Assembly: GCA_002416125.1 (NCBI GenBank) | Contig: DIBU01000022.1 | Coordinates: 211,675-275,674 of the forward strand | From: Halieaceae bacterium UBA5044 | GTDB lineage: Bacteria; Pseudomonadota; Gammaproteobacteria; Pseudomonadales; Halieaceae | Reading direction: 5' to 3' | DNA length: 64,000 nucleotides | Shown here: positions 51,298 to 59,882 of the stretch, in pieces | Position numbering within the stretch: the first letter of the stretch is position 1 | How the letters are laid out: each line of letters starts with the position of its first letter | Notes under the pieces: model-generated | The model's input: only the letters and a program-made list of their open reading frames with translations | What the model was told of the DNA's origin: nothing | Databases searched by the model: none | Made by a program: the position numbers and the translations under genes

Positions 51298-52191
51298 ATG
51301 CAACTGTCCGTGATTGTCATTGCCTATGCCATGCAGCGTGAGATTCCGCGGACGCTGCAGGCCCTCGCGCGCAGCTACCAGACGATCGGAGCCGACCTCG
51401 ACTACGAAGTCATTCTGGTGGACAACGGTTCACCCCGGCCGCTGCAGGTTGATGGTCTGAATGACGACGTGCCCGTGCAATTGCTGCGTATCGACGATGC
51501 GCTGGCGTCTCCGGCCCAGGCCCTCAACCGCGCGGCAGCGCTGGCGCGTGGCGAGGTGCTGTGCCTGATGATTGACGGCGCGCACCTGCTGACGCCGGGC
51601 GTCTTCGAGTGGGCCCTGCGGGCTTTTGCCGCCTTTCCCTGCCCGGTGGTCGCGGCGCGCTATTTCTACATGGGTCCGGGAGAACAGCCCGAGACCGTGC
51701 TGCAGGGCTACGACCAGAACGCGGAGGATGCCCTGCTGCGCCGCATCGACTGGCCGCAAGACGGCTACAGGCTGTTTGAGGTGGGTACACCCCTCTCGGG
51801 CGGCGCCGCCAGCATTACCTGGTTCAATCGCATGTTCGAATCAAACTGTCTGTTCATGAGCCGGGAACACTATTTTTCAGTGGGCGGCAGCGATGAGCGG
51901 TTCGACCTGCCCGGTGGCGGTTTTCTCAACCTCGACTTGTACAAGCGCGCGCTGGATGCAGACGGGGCGGTTTCGGTGCAACTGGTGGGGGAGGGCAGCT
52001 TTCATCAGGTGCATGGTGGCACGACGACCAATAGCGAGCGCGTGGCCCGAGAGGCAAAACTGGCCGGTTATCGGCAGCAGTACCAGGCACTGCGTGGACA
52101 CGACCAGCTGCTCAGCGACAAGCCACTGCATTTCCTCGGGCACCTGCCCACGCAGGCGTCGAAAATACATTTGCGCAAGCGCCAGCGATAA
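51298..52191 (+). CDS. Family 2 glycosyltransferase
   Basis: A 297-residue GT-A enzyme paralogous to the one at 48433. It has LSVIVIAYAMQREIPRTLQAL (in part), EVILVDNGSPRPL, ARGEVLCLMIDGAHLL, RFDLPGGGFLNLDLYKRAL and GEGSFHQVHGG. It ends the plus-strand run and is convergent with the sulfatase operon, with only 10 bp between them. It lacks the N-terminal extension of its paralogue. Confidence 0.85.
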   Translation: MQLSVIVIAYAMQREIPRTLQALARSYQTIGADLDYEVILVDNGSPRPLQVDGLNDDVPVQLLRIDDALASPAQALNRAAALARGEVLCLMIDGAHLLTPGVFEWALRAFAAFPCPVVAARYFYMGPGEQPETVLQGYDQNAEDALLRRIDWPQDGYRLFEVGTPLSGGAASITWFNRMFESNCLFMSREHYFSVGGSDERFDLPGGGFLNLDLYKRALDADGAVSVQLVGEGSFHQVHGGTTTNSERVAREAKLAGYRQQYQALRGHDQLLSDKPLHFLGHLPTQASKIHLRKRQR

Positions 52192-52201
52192 CGCCCTCGC
52201 C

Positions 52202-53605
52202 TCAGCGGGCGGGGCTCCGCCACAGCGGCGGCACAGGGCGCGCCAGCATGGTCTGCAGTGTGTCCACATTGGCATCAAGCAGCCCACGGTGGCGGGGTTC
52301 AGCGGCAAGATTGTGCGTTTCGCCGGGATCGGACTCCAGATCGTACAGGATGTGCACGTTGGCGACGGTGTGCCAGATATGTTTGTAGCGACCCCGGCGC
52401 AGCATCGGTGACCCTTCGAGTGTGCCACAGAAAACTGGCCTCTCGGGTACGGGAGCGCGCCCTTCAAGAACGCCCCACAGGCTCTGTGAGTCCAGATCAC
52501 TGCACGGTGCGGGCAAGCCGACGCGCTCAAGCACGGTAGCGACAGCGTCAAAGCTCTGTACCGGCTCCTGCACACGGCGGCCGCCGCTGACCCCGGCACC
52601 GGCCATGAAGAAAGGCACGCGTGCGATGTCGTCGAAGGGCAGCCAGGGAATCTTGCCGAGATAACCGCGATGCCCGCCGTAGTCGCCGTGGTCGGAGAGG
52701 AAGATTACCAGTGTGTTGTCGAGATCCACGGATTGCAGCAGCTCACCCACCATGTCGTCGACGTGATTGATGCCGGCACGTATCGCCGCCAGGACTTTGG
52801 GAAGGTGGTCCGCAGCGTGGTGATCCACACGGTCCGGCTCGAAAAAGGTGCCTCGCGGGTGGCGCACGGTGATGTTGGAGAACGGCCAGGGCAGCCCTGC
52901 ATTGCTCTCCATGCCCGATTGCGGCAGTACCTGATCCTCGGGTCGAAAACGGGAGGCGTAGGGTTCGGGGGGGCTGTAAGGCGTATGCGGGTCCGTGTAG
53001 GACACCACGGTGAACCACGGTGAGTCCCGGCGCGCCGGGTCCTGCAGAAACGCCTGTGCGTGGCTTGTGATCCAGCGTGTCGGGTGCCACTCCGCGGCAT
53101 AGGGAAAGACGCGCGGTATGCCCGGGCGCTGAAAACGCAGATCCTCGCGCCCGGAACCCGTGATCCAGTGCCGGTAGTCGTCGGCCTCATCCCGTGGGTA
53201 GCCCGCGGGCAGGTGCTCGCACATCGCCATGGTGTCGAAGCCGTGCTGCGCGCGTATCGGCGAGAAGTGCATCTTGCCGAACAGCGCCGTATCGTAACCC
53301 ACGTCCCGCAGTGCATGGGCGAGTGTCCAGTACCCTTCTGTCAACGCCAGGCCACTGGCCGTCTGCGCCCGCGGTCGACGGCCCCCGCCGGTGGGTACGC
53401 GGTGCGGCAGCAGCCCGGTCAGCAGGGAGGAGCGGGCGGGAATGCAGGCCGTGTCGCTGCTGTAGGCCTGTTCGAAGATGACACCGCGGGACGCCAGGGC
53501 GTCCAGGTTCGGGGTGTCAGTCACGCCGTCCCCGCGACCGTAGCCCAGGGAGTCGTAGCGCTGCTGATCGGTCATCAACAGCAGAATGTTGGGGGTGTCT
53601 TGCAT
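52202..53605 (-). CDS. Sulfatase (formylglycine-dependent, Cys type)
   Basis: A 467-residue alkaline-phosphatase-fold sulfatase. NILLLMTDQQRYDSLGYG holds metal ligand D13, and C54 in DTACIPARSSLLTG is the C-x-P-x-R formylglycine site. FLSDHGDYGGHRGYLGK holds further metal ligands. No signal peptide is visible, so it may be cytoplasmic, as are choline-sulfatase-like enzymes. It is 9 bp after the acyltransferase gene on the minus strand. In a cluster with four sulfotransferases it may recycle or edit sulfate groups. The maturation enzyme is not in the window. Confidence 0.88.
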   Translation of the reverse strand: MQDTPNILLLMTDQQRYDSLGYGRGDGVTDTPNLDALASRGVIFEQAYSSDTACIPARSSLLTGLLPHRVPTGGGRRPRAQTASGLALTEGYWTLAHALRDVGYDTALFGKMHFSPIRAQHGFDTMAMCEHLPAGYPRDEADDYRHWITGSGREDLRFQRPGIPRVFPYAAEWHPTRWITSHAQAFLQDPARRDSPWFTVVSYTDPHTPYSPPEPYASRFRPEDQVLPQSGMESNAGLPWPFSNITVRHPRGTFFEPDRVDHHAADHLPKVLAAIRAGINHVDDMVGELLQSVDLDNTLVIFLSDHGDYGGHRGYLGKIPWLPFDDIARVPFFMAGAGVSGGRRVQEPVQSFDAVATVLERVGLPAPCSDLDSQSLWGVLEGRAPVPERPVFCGTLEGSPMLRRGRYKHIWHTVANVHILYDLESDPGETHNLAAEPRHRGLLDANVDTLQTMLARPVPPLWRSPAR

Positions 53606-53614
53606 GGGGTGATT

Positions 53615-54802
53615 CTACACGGGCAGCGCGCGTTTGCGGCGCAGGAAGGGTTTTTCCACCCAGTGATAGCTCGCCAGCGACAGCGCGAGTGCCAGCGCCA
53701 GTGCTGCAGCGGGTACCAGGTACAGCCAGACGGAAGCCTGGTACGCCTCAGGCCCCATGGACTCACGCAGGGGATAGATCAGGTAGAACAGGACCGGCAC
53801 ATGCAGCAGGTAGAGCGAGTAGGAGAGCTTGCCAACCACTGCCAGCGCATTATTGACCAGCAGGCGCTTTGCGGGCAGTTGGCCCAGCAGCAGGCAGAGT
53901 ATGACCACCGCCCAGAGCGCCGCTTCGTAGCTGTGGTGCAGGTGCCAGCTCACTTCCGCCGCGCCCTTTGCCATCTGCGTGACCGCCAGCAGAATGCGTT
54001 CCAGCAGTGCCAGGGCGAGCAGCAGCAATGCAAGCGACAGGCCGGCCAGCATTCGGCTGCGCTGCCGCAGGATGGGCGCATCCGCAAGGCGCAGCCACGC
54101 CGCCGCTGTAGCGATACCGATCAGAAAAGCCGGCGCGCGGGCAAACAGGGATTTGCTGAGCAGGAAGGTTTTTCCATCCGCCATCTCGCCAACCACCACC
54201 AGCGCCGTATAGGCAGCGGCCCAGGCGAGCAGCAGGACGATGCAGCACAGTCGCCCGCGCGGTCCGGCTGTCCAGAGCAGCATACCCAGCGGTAGCAACA
54301 GGTAAAACTGGATCTCCGTCACCAAGGTCCACCACACCACGCTGTAGGGGAATGCCTGGAAACCGACGAACTGGAACAGGGCCGCCCGCGTGATTGTCGC
54401 GGTGTCTCCCGTGAGCAGCCAGGTGACCAGCAGGGCAACATAGTAGAGCGGCAGGATGCGCAGTGCCCGCGCCTTGAAGTAGGCCCCGAGCAGGGGTTTT
54501 GGCTGCCCCGGGTCGGCGGCGTGGCGCAGCCAGGGCAGGGACAGCAGGAAGCCGCTGAGTACGAAGAAGAGGGTGACGCCTGTGTTGCCGCCGGCGATCA
54601 AACCGATGCCCGGTGCGGGGTTGCCGGGGACCTGCAGGCCGCTGAGCCCCCAGGCGTGAAACAGGAAGACCAGCAGAATGGCCAGGCCGCGAATGCAATC
54701 CAGTTCCTGCAGGTAGGTACGACGGTCGCGCAGTCCCTCGGCGAGATCCAGCGAAGCCGGAACTCCAGCTGTGGACGCGGCCGCCCCGGCGGTCAGCGAC
54801 AT
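53615..54802 (-). CDS. Acyltransferase 3 (OafA-like) membrane O-acyltransferase
   Basis: A 395-residue integral membrane protein with about ten helices. LDCIRGLAILLVFLFHAWGL carries the family's R and H residues, NTGVTLFFVLSGFLLSLPWL follows, and ILPLYYVALLVTWLL is also typical. It should acylate a sugar or lipid-linked glycan at the membrane. The start overlaps the stop of the alkyltransferase-like gene by about 10 bp. It is followed by the sulfatase gene. Confidence 0.88.
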   Translation of the reverse strand: MSLTAGAAASTAGVPASLDLAEGLRDRRTYLQELDCIRGLAILLVFLFHAWGLSGLQVPGNPAPGIGLIAGGNTGVTLFFVLSGFLLSLPWLRHAADPGQPKPLLGAYFKARALRILPLYYVALLVTWLLTGDTATITRAALFQFVGFQAFPYSVVWWTLVTEIQFYLLLPLGMLLWTAGPRGRLCCIVLLLAWAAAYTALVVVGEMADGKTFLLSKSLFARAPAFLIGIATAAAWLRLADAPILRQRSRMLAGLSLALLLLALALLERILLAVTQMAKGAAEVSWHLHHSYEAALWAVVILCLLLGQLPAKRLLVNNALAVVGKLSYSLYLLHVPVLFYLIYPLRESMGPEAYQASVWLYLVPAAALALALALSLASYHWVEKPFLRRKRALPV

Positions 54803-55128
54803 GCGTCACCCGGTATCCACCGGTAGGTGGCGAGCGCGATACGGTCGCCGCTGCGCACGGTGACGCCTTCTTTTTCGAGTCTTTTTCGCTGCAGCCTGCC
54901 CGCGTCCGAGGTTGAGGGAAGGGACAGCTTGCCGGCACTGTTGATGACCCGGTGCCACGGAACGCGGGTATCCGATGGCAGCTGGCGCAGCGCCCAGCCA
55001 ACCCGGCGGGCCGCCCTGCCAAGGCCGGCAAACCGCGCAATGTCGCCGTAGGTGGATACACGGCCTTGCGGGATGCTGGCGACCACGTGCCAGATGCGTT
55101 GGTTGGTGCCCTGCGGGTCGGTTTCCAC
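54793..55128 (-). CDS. Alkyltransferase-like DNA base-flipping protein (Atl)
   Basis: A 111-residue protein of the MGMT C-terminal domain type. IWHVVASIPQGRVSTYGDIARFAG is the winged-helix DNA-binding part (in pieces). VPWHRVIN carries Trp where alkyltransferases have the reactive Cys (PCHR), so it recognises but does not repair O6-alkylguanine. A GTG start at 55128 is chosen; in-frame sequence upstream is low-complexity and lacks family resemblance. It leads an operon with the acyltransferase and sulfatase, an odd partner for a DNA-repair factor. Confidence 0.84.
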   Translation of the reverse strand: METDPQGTNQRIWHVVASIPQGRVSTYGDIARFAGLGRAARRVGWALRQLPSDTRVPWHRVINSAGKLSLPSTSDAGRLQRKRLEKEGVTVRSGDRIALATYRWIPGDACR

Positions 55129-55282
55129 GGACGGTCTCTTCCTGTGCCAGAGGCGTATGGTGGTATTTTTCGCTGTCCCGAGCAAGCGCTGCGGCGGGCG
55201 TCGGCGGGGCCTGTGCAGCGGCTCTTTACTTCGGCCCGTGCTCTGGGCAAAACTGGCGCCGATACAGGCGCCGTGATGGATC

Positions 55283-56281
55283 ATGATCTCCGAAGAACCC
55301 GATTATCTGCCCATGAAGGTGGCCAATGCACTGCTCTCTGACGGCCCTGCCCTGCAGGCGCAGATGGCGGAGGACGGCTATCTCTTCTTTCGCGACCTGT
55401 TGCCCACCTGCGTGCTGCATGCCCTGCGTGAGGAGGTCACGGGGATTCTCCGTGACATCGGCTGGATCCGCGGCGGGCCGGAGCGTCTGGCGGCGGAGTC
55501 ACAGGTGCTCCCGTGTCGCGAGGGCGAGCCCCGGTATTTCGAGGCGCTGGACCGCATTCAGTGTCTGGAGCGATTTCATGCGCTGGCCCACGAGCCCGCG
55601 CTACTGCAGCTGATGACACGGTTGCTCGGAGAGGGCGCCTTTCCGCACCCCCTCGGCGTGATGCGCCTGGTGTTTCCGGATAACCCGGAGGTGACGACAC
55701 CCCCGCACCAGGACTACCGCAATAACCAGGGGACCCCGCGCCTGACGGCTGCCTGGATACCCCTGGCAGATTGCCCGCGCCACTGCGGTCCGCTGGCGAT
55801 CCTGCCCGGCTCGCACCGCAGTGGTGTCCTGCCGCTGTCCTTTCACCTGGGGCCGGGCAATCGCCAGGCCGTGCTGCCTGAGAGCCTGATGCACACTGCC
55901 TGGGTGACGGAGGATTTCCGCGCCGGCGACGTGTTGCTGTTCCCTGCGCTGACGGTACATCGGGCACTGCCCAATCAGCATCCGACCCGCATGCGGCTGT
56001 CCGTGGACTTCCGCTACCAGCCCGCCGGCGAGCCTCTCACCGAACAGTGCTTGCGGCCGCATTTTGCGCGCCAGTCCTGGGAGGATATCTACCGTGGCTG
56101 GAAATCAACCCGACTGCAATATTATTGGCAGGAGCGGGACTACAGCCTGGTGCCCTGGGATGAGTCCCTGCACGCGCTGCCAGCCGACCACTGGGACCAG
56201 GCGTTGCGCGAGGACATGATCTATGAGCGGACGCGTCAGCGCCGTTTTCGCAGTCGCAATCGACCAGACCACGAGGATTGA
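55283..56281 (+). CDS. PhyH-type Fe(II)/2-oxoglutarate dioxygenase (distant paralogue)
   Basis: A 332-residue phytanoyl-CoA dioxygenase-family protein. Metal ligands H142 and D144 lie in TTPPHQDYRNNQG and distal H226 in LLFPALTVHRALPN; LAILPGSHRSGVLPL is the typical strand before it. It is only distantly related to the other two PhyH proteins (no LSVKKWVLRK). It is divergent from the alkyltransferase-like gene with a 154-bp shared promoter region. The substrate is unknown. Confidence 0.85.
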   Translation: MISEEPDYLPMKVANALLSDGPALQAQMAEDGYLFFRDLLPTCVLHALREEVTGILRDIGWIRGGPERLAAESQVLPCREGEPRYFEALDRIQCLERFHALAHEPALLQLMTRLLGEGAFPHPLGVMRLVFPDNPEVTTPPHQDYRNNQGTPRLTAAWIPLADCPRHCGPLAILPGSHRSGVLPLSFHLGPGNRQAVLPESLMHTAWVTEDFRAGDVLLFPALTVHRALPNQHPTRMRLSVDFRYQPAGEPLTEQCLRPHFARQSWEDIYRGWKSTRLQYYWQERDYSLVPWDESLHALPADHWDQALREDMIYERTRQRRFRSRNRPDHED

Positions 56282-56295
56282 ATGCGGCCCCGGCG

Positions 56296-57252
56296 TTACC
56301 AGCGAATCGGTACCTGGTTCAGAGGGGCTGCGCTCTCCCCGAAAAACCAGGTTTCGATCGCATAGCGCGGGCGCTGGAAGTCCGTGCGGTATTGTGTTCG
56401 GTGCAGGAACAGGTGATCGAACAGCAGCGCGTCACCGGGATTGAATACCGGCGCCACCGGCGGTGTGCGCGGGAAGTGGCTGGACACCGACTCCGGGCTG
56501 ACTGACCAGTCGAAGAGCGCGCCATCGGCGGAAACAATGCGCTGCAGGCGCGCGGGTACAACATCCATGCCAGGGGCGCCGGTTTCGCCGCCGCAGCGGG
56601 TCAGCGGTATCCACAGGTTGATGCTGTTGATGTACTCGCCCATGAAGGCGCCATCCTGGTGCCAGCCCGCCTGGTGCACTGGCAGCCGGGTTTTGCGCAG
56701 CACCCACTTCTTTACCGACAGGCAGGGGGCCTCGCCGAGGTAGTCGGTGAACAGCGCTTTCAGGCCGAGGCTCCCGTACAGCTCCAGCAGGCTCTCGGCT
56801 ACGCAGGGTGCTTCCGCGCACATGGCGGACCCGGAGTCGCGGTGAAAGGCGCGGGAGCGGCCCAGCTCACCGCCAGGCATTTTTTGGCGCAGGATGTCGG
56901 GCGGGTCGAAATAGCAATCGTGCCTGTCACCGGGGGAAGCGCACGCCGTTATGACCCGGTCAATCAGGTCGCGCAGTGCCGGGTGCAGGGACGCCGGGAC
57001 CAGGTCGCGGACGATAACGGCGCCGTGGGTCTGTATGCCGTGACGCAGTCCGGCGGCGGACAGGGCGGCGGCGGACACCTCCGGCAGGCCGTTGCAGAGT
57101 GCCGGCCTGTGCCCTTCCTCTGGCGCGGTTGCCGGGGGCCGGGGTGAAGGTGGCGCTTCCTGCCAATGGCTGATCCGGGCGCTCAGTCGCTCTGCATCCT
57201 GTGCCCGGATCCGCCTGAACGGCGCGATAAACTCTGGCTGTGGGGTGTGCAT
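56296..57252 (-). CDS. PhyH-type Fe(II)/2-oxoglutarate dioxygenase
   Basis: A 318-residue protein with H198 and D200 in AGWHQDGAFMGEY and H284 in LLFDHLFLHRTQ; RYAIETWFF closes the core. It shares LSVKKWVLRK, NLW-P-x-x-x-C-G-G and GAPGMD with the dioxygenase at 50227, so the two are clear paralogues on opposite strands. The ATG at 57252 is chosen; the longer in-frame extension is Arg-rich and lacks family similarity. It lies 40 bp downstream of the cyclic-di-GMP gene on the same strand. Confidence 0.85.
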   Translation of the reverse strand: MHTPQPEFIAPFRRIRAQDAERLSARISHWQEAPPSPRPPATAPEEGHRPALCNGLPEVSAAALSAAGLRHGIQTHGAVIVRDLVPASLHPALRDLIDRVITACASPGDRHDCYFDPPDILRQKMPGGELGRSRAFHRDSGSAMCAEAPCVAESLLELYGSLGLKALFTDYLGEAPCLSVKKWVLRKTRLPVHQAGWHQDGAFMGEYINSINLWIPLTRCGGETGAPGMDVVPARLQRIVSADGALFDWSVSPESVSSHFPRTPPVAPVFNPGDALLFDHLFLHRTQYRTDFQRPRYAIETWFFGESAAPLNQVPIRW

Positions 57253-57292
57253 GATCACTCTCCGGTACGAGGGTGCGCAGCGTGTCTGGCGC

Positions 57293-59656
57293 CTATATCT
57301 GGTAGTGTACCGGCGTCGGGTGGCTGTCGTGAAATTGTTGCGCCCAGGCCAGCGCATGCGCCTCCTGCAACGGCCTGCTGTAGAAGAAACCCTGGCCCAG
57401 GTTGCACCCCATGGCAATCAGCTTCTCCTGGGTCTCGCGGTTCTCGATGCCCTCGGCAATCACCCGGCGGTTGAAGTTTCTCGACAGGGCAATGATGGAT
57501 TTCACGATCATCTCGTCCTCGGGGTCGTCCAGCATGTCGGCAACGAAGGACCGGTCGATCTTGATTTCCTGGGCCGGCAGGCGCCGAAAATGATCCAGTG
57601 ACGAGTAGCCGGTACCGAAGTCGTCCAGTGATACCTCCACGCCCAGCTCGCGACATTCCAGCAGGGTCTCGATGATCTTGTGGGCGTCGTCGAGGGCCGT
57701 CGTTTCAAGCAGCTCTATCACCAGTCGTGAGCGCAGTTCTACGTCGCAGTCCTGCAGAGCCTGTCTGAGGTCCTGCACAAAGGTGCTGCCAAGAAAGTGC
57801 GTGGGGCTGAGGTTGATGCTCAGTGTGTAGGGCAGGCCGGCGCGTGCCCAGCGCTGCAGCTTTTGCACCGCCTCGGCAATGACGAAGCGCCCCACCGTGG
57901 CCGCATACTCGGTTCTCTCCAGCTGTGGCAGGAAGCTGATCGGCGACAGCAGGCCCTCATCCGGGTGATTCCAGCGTATCAGGGCCTCAAAGCCATCAAC
58001 CCGTCGCGCCGTCAGGGTGATCTTGGGTTGCAGGTAGAGTTCGAGCTGCCCCTCCTGCAGGGCGAGGGAAATGTTCTCCAGGATCTTGACCCGTTCTGCG
58101 CGGTACTGGTTGGTCTCGAAATCGAACATCTGGTAGCGGTTCTTGCCGGCGTCCTTCGCCGCATACATTGCCTGGTCCGCATGCCGGAGAAGCAGGTCAG
58201 GGGCAGCTTTGTCCTGGGGATAGACCGTCACACCCATGCTCCCGCCGAGCGTCAGCACCTGATTCTGGAGGCGGATGGGTTGGCGTATGGCGCCCAGGAT
58301 GCGCTCGTACACCGTATTCTCTTCCACGTCCCGGATGATGGCCACGAATTCGTCGCCCCCCAGACGGGCGACAATATCATGTTCGCGCAAAGCGTTTTTC
58401 AGGCGCGAGGACACAGCACTGAGCACCTTGTCCCCAACGGAATGGCCGTGGGCGTCGTTGATTTCCTTGAAGCCATCCAGGTCGATAAAGCAGATGGACA
58501 AGGTGCCATTGCGGAGTTCAGCCTGCTTCAACTCATCGTCAAACAGCTCGGTCAGGCGCCGCCGATTGGGCAATCCCGTGAGCGCGTCGTAGTTGGCGGC
58601 CTGCTCGAGCCCCCTTTGGTGATCGAGCTTCTCCTGATACAGGCGTTTGTGCTCGATCAACTGGCCTACTGTCTGCAGCAGTGGGTCCAGATGATGCGCC
58701 GCTTCGGTCGTGTAGGCCTTGCGCTGTGCCGTCAGTCCCACCAGACCCACGCGGTTGCTGCCGGAGAAAATGGGAATACCCAGTTGCGGCCAGACCCCGG
58801 TTGCCTGCCCATCGGGACTGTCAGGGGAACCGGTATCGTCGGTCCCATTCCTGATCACCATATCATCGGAGGCGAGGGCGAGGGCAATCAGGGTATCGAA
58901 CTCTTCGAGGGTTTCACCGTTGGCATCCGTGGCATCTTTGCCAGCCGCTCGACGGATGGTCTCTGTCGTCGCACCGATCTTCAGGTATCGCCTGTTCCGC
59001 CTGTCCAGCAACACCTCCCCGATGAAACCGCGCTCGCTGCCAGTCAGCTCCAGAAGGTCGGCCAGCATGAGGTCGAAGGCAGCGTCCTGGTAGGCCTGCG
59101 CATGAAACGTATTCTGCGCCCGGTGGATCGCCCGGTTGAGCCGGGTGATCGGCACGGCCGCACGGGATTGAGCTTCTTCCGAGGTGCGTTCGAGCTCGTC
59201 CTCCAGAATGTCTGCGAGGTGACGCAGTACGTCGAGTTCCTGCAACGGTATCTGCCGCGGTTGCGGATCGATAATGCACAGGGAGCCCACTTTCATGCCG
59301 GTGGGTTCGCGCACAGGCACGCCGGCGTAAAAGCGGATGTGCGGAGCGCCTGTCACCAGGGGATTGGCGCAGAACCGCGGATCGCGCGAGGCGTCTTCTA
59401 CCAGCAGTATCCCGTCCTGGTGCACCGTGTGGTCGCAGAACGCCATGCAGCGAGGCGTTTCGGTGACCTCCAGCCCGCGGCGCGCCTTGAACCACTGACG
59501 GTTTTCGTCCAGCAGCGAGAACAGCGCGATGGGGGTTTTATAGAAGCGACCGGCGATTTCCACCAGCCGGTCAAAACGACGTTCTGCGGCGGAGTCGAGT
59601 ATGCCCAGGCGGTGCAGGGCCGCAAGGCGACGCTGCTCTTGCGCTTCGGGGGTCAT
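57293..59656 (-). CDS. GAF-GGDEF-EAL cyclic-di-GMP turnover protein
   Basis: A 787-residue cytoplasmic protein. The first GAF domain (about 15-160) has FSLLDENRQWFKARRGLEV (in part) and PHIRFYAGVPVREPTGMKVG (in part). A second GAF-like region spans about 185-340. The GGDEF domain (about 360-525) has an intact LGGDEFVAIIRD, and the EAL domain (about 540-785) has intact FEALIRW, ELLETTALDD, LDDFGTGYSSL and IDRSFV. Both activities are possible; the GAFs may sense a ligand or redox state. ATG at 59656 is preferred; a GTG at 59716 would add 20 residues. Cyclic-di-GMP control of surface functions would fit the neighbouring cluster. Confidence 0.9.
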   Translation of the reverse strand: MTPEAQEQRRLAALHRLGILDSAAERRFDRLVEIAGRFYKTPIALFSLLDENRQWFKARRGLEVTETPRCMAFCDHTVHQDGILLVEDASRDPRFCANPLVTGAPHIRFYAGVPVREPTGMKVGSLCIIDPQPRQIPLQELDVLRHLADILEDELERTSEEAQSRAAVPITRLNRAIHRAQNTFHAQAYQDAAFDLMLADLLELTGSERGFIGEVLLDRRNRRYLKIGATTETIRRAAGKDATDANGETLEEFDTLIALALASDDMVIRNGTDDTGSPDSPDGQATGVWPQLGIPIFSGSNRVGLVGLTAQRKAYTTEAAHHLDPLLQTVGQLIEHKRLYQEKLDHQRGLEQAANYDALTGLPNRRRLTELFDDELKQAELRNGTLSICFIDLDGFKEINDAHGHSVGDKVLSAVSSRLKNALREHDIVARLGGDEFVAIIRDVEENTVYERILGAIRQPIRLQNQVLTLGGSMGVTVYPQDKAAPDLLLRHADQAMYAAKDAGKNRYQMFDFETNQYRAERVKILENISLALQEGQLELYLQPKITLTARRVDGFEALIRWNHPDEGLLSPISFLPQLERTEYAATVGRFVIAEAVQKLQRWARAGLPYTLSINLSPTHFLGSTFVQDLRQALQDCDVELRSRLVIELLETTALDDAHKIIETLLECRELGVEVSLDDFGTGYSSLDHFRRLPAQEIKIDRSFVADMLDDPEDEMIVKSIIALSRNFNRRVIAEGIENRETQEKLIAMGCNLGQGFFYSRPLQEAHALAWAQQFHDSHPTPVHYQI

Positions 59657-59882
59657 GGGGTAAAGCCCGCTTGACGGCCGACGGTGGCCTGCCAGGGTTG
59701 CTTGTTGAGTAGCCACGCCGCGCGGCAGGGCCGAACCTTGCCCATGGGCAACACGTTCCTTATGTCGGGGAGCGGAAGTGTAACAAAATCCGTAAGCGGG
59801 CGGCTATCGCTTCCCGGGAAGCCTCGCTCCCTGCATTGCATTTGGGTTTTGCGTCCCCATACTTGCTGTGAGGAGAATGACT

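Noticed and set aside
53060..54295. Plus-strand open frame of 411 codons opposite the sulfatase/acyltransferase genes
   Set aside because: Gln/Arg/His-rich shadow of two genes with clear catalytic motifs on the other strand.
37951..57252. Standard capsule or O-antigen Wzy-type locus
   Set aside because: No flippase, polymerase, chain-length regulator, priming transferase, ABC exporter or nucleotide-sugar synthesis genes were seen.
57797..59674. Plus-strand open frame of 625 codons opposite the GGDEF-EAL gene
   Set aside because: The minus strand carries intact GAF, GGDEF and EAL motifs; the opposite frame has none.
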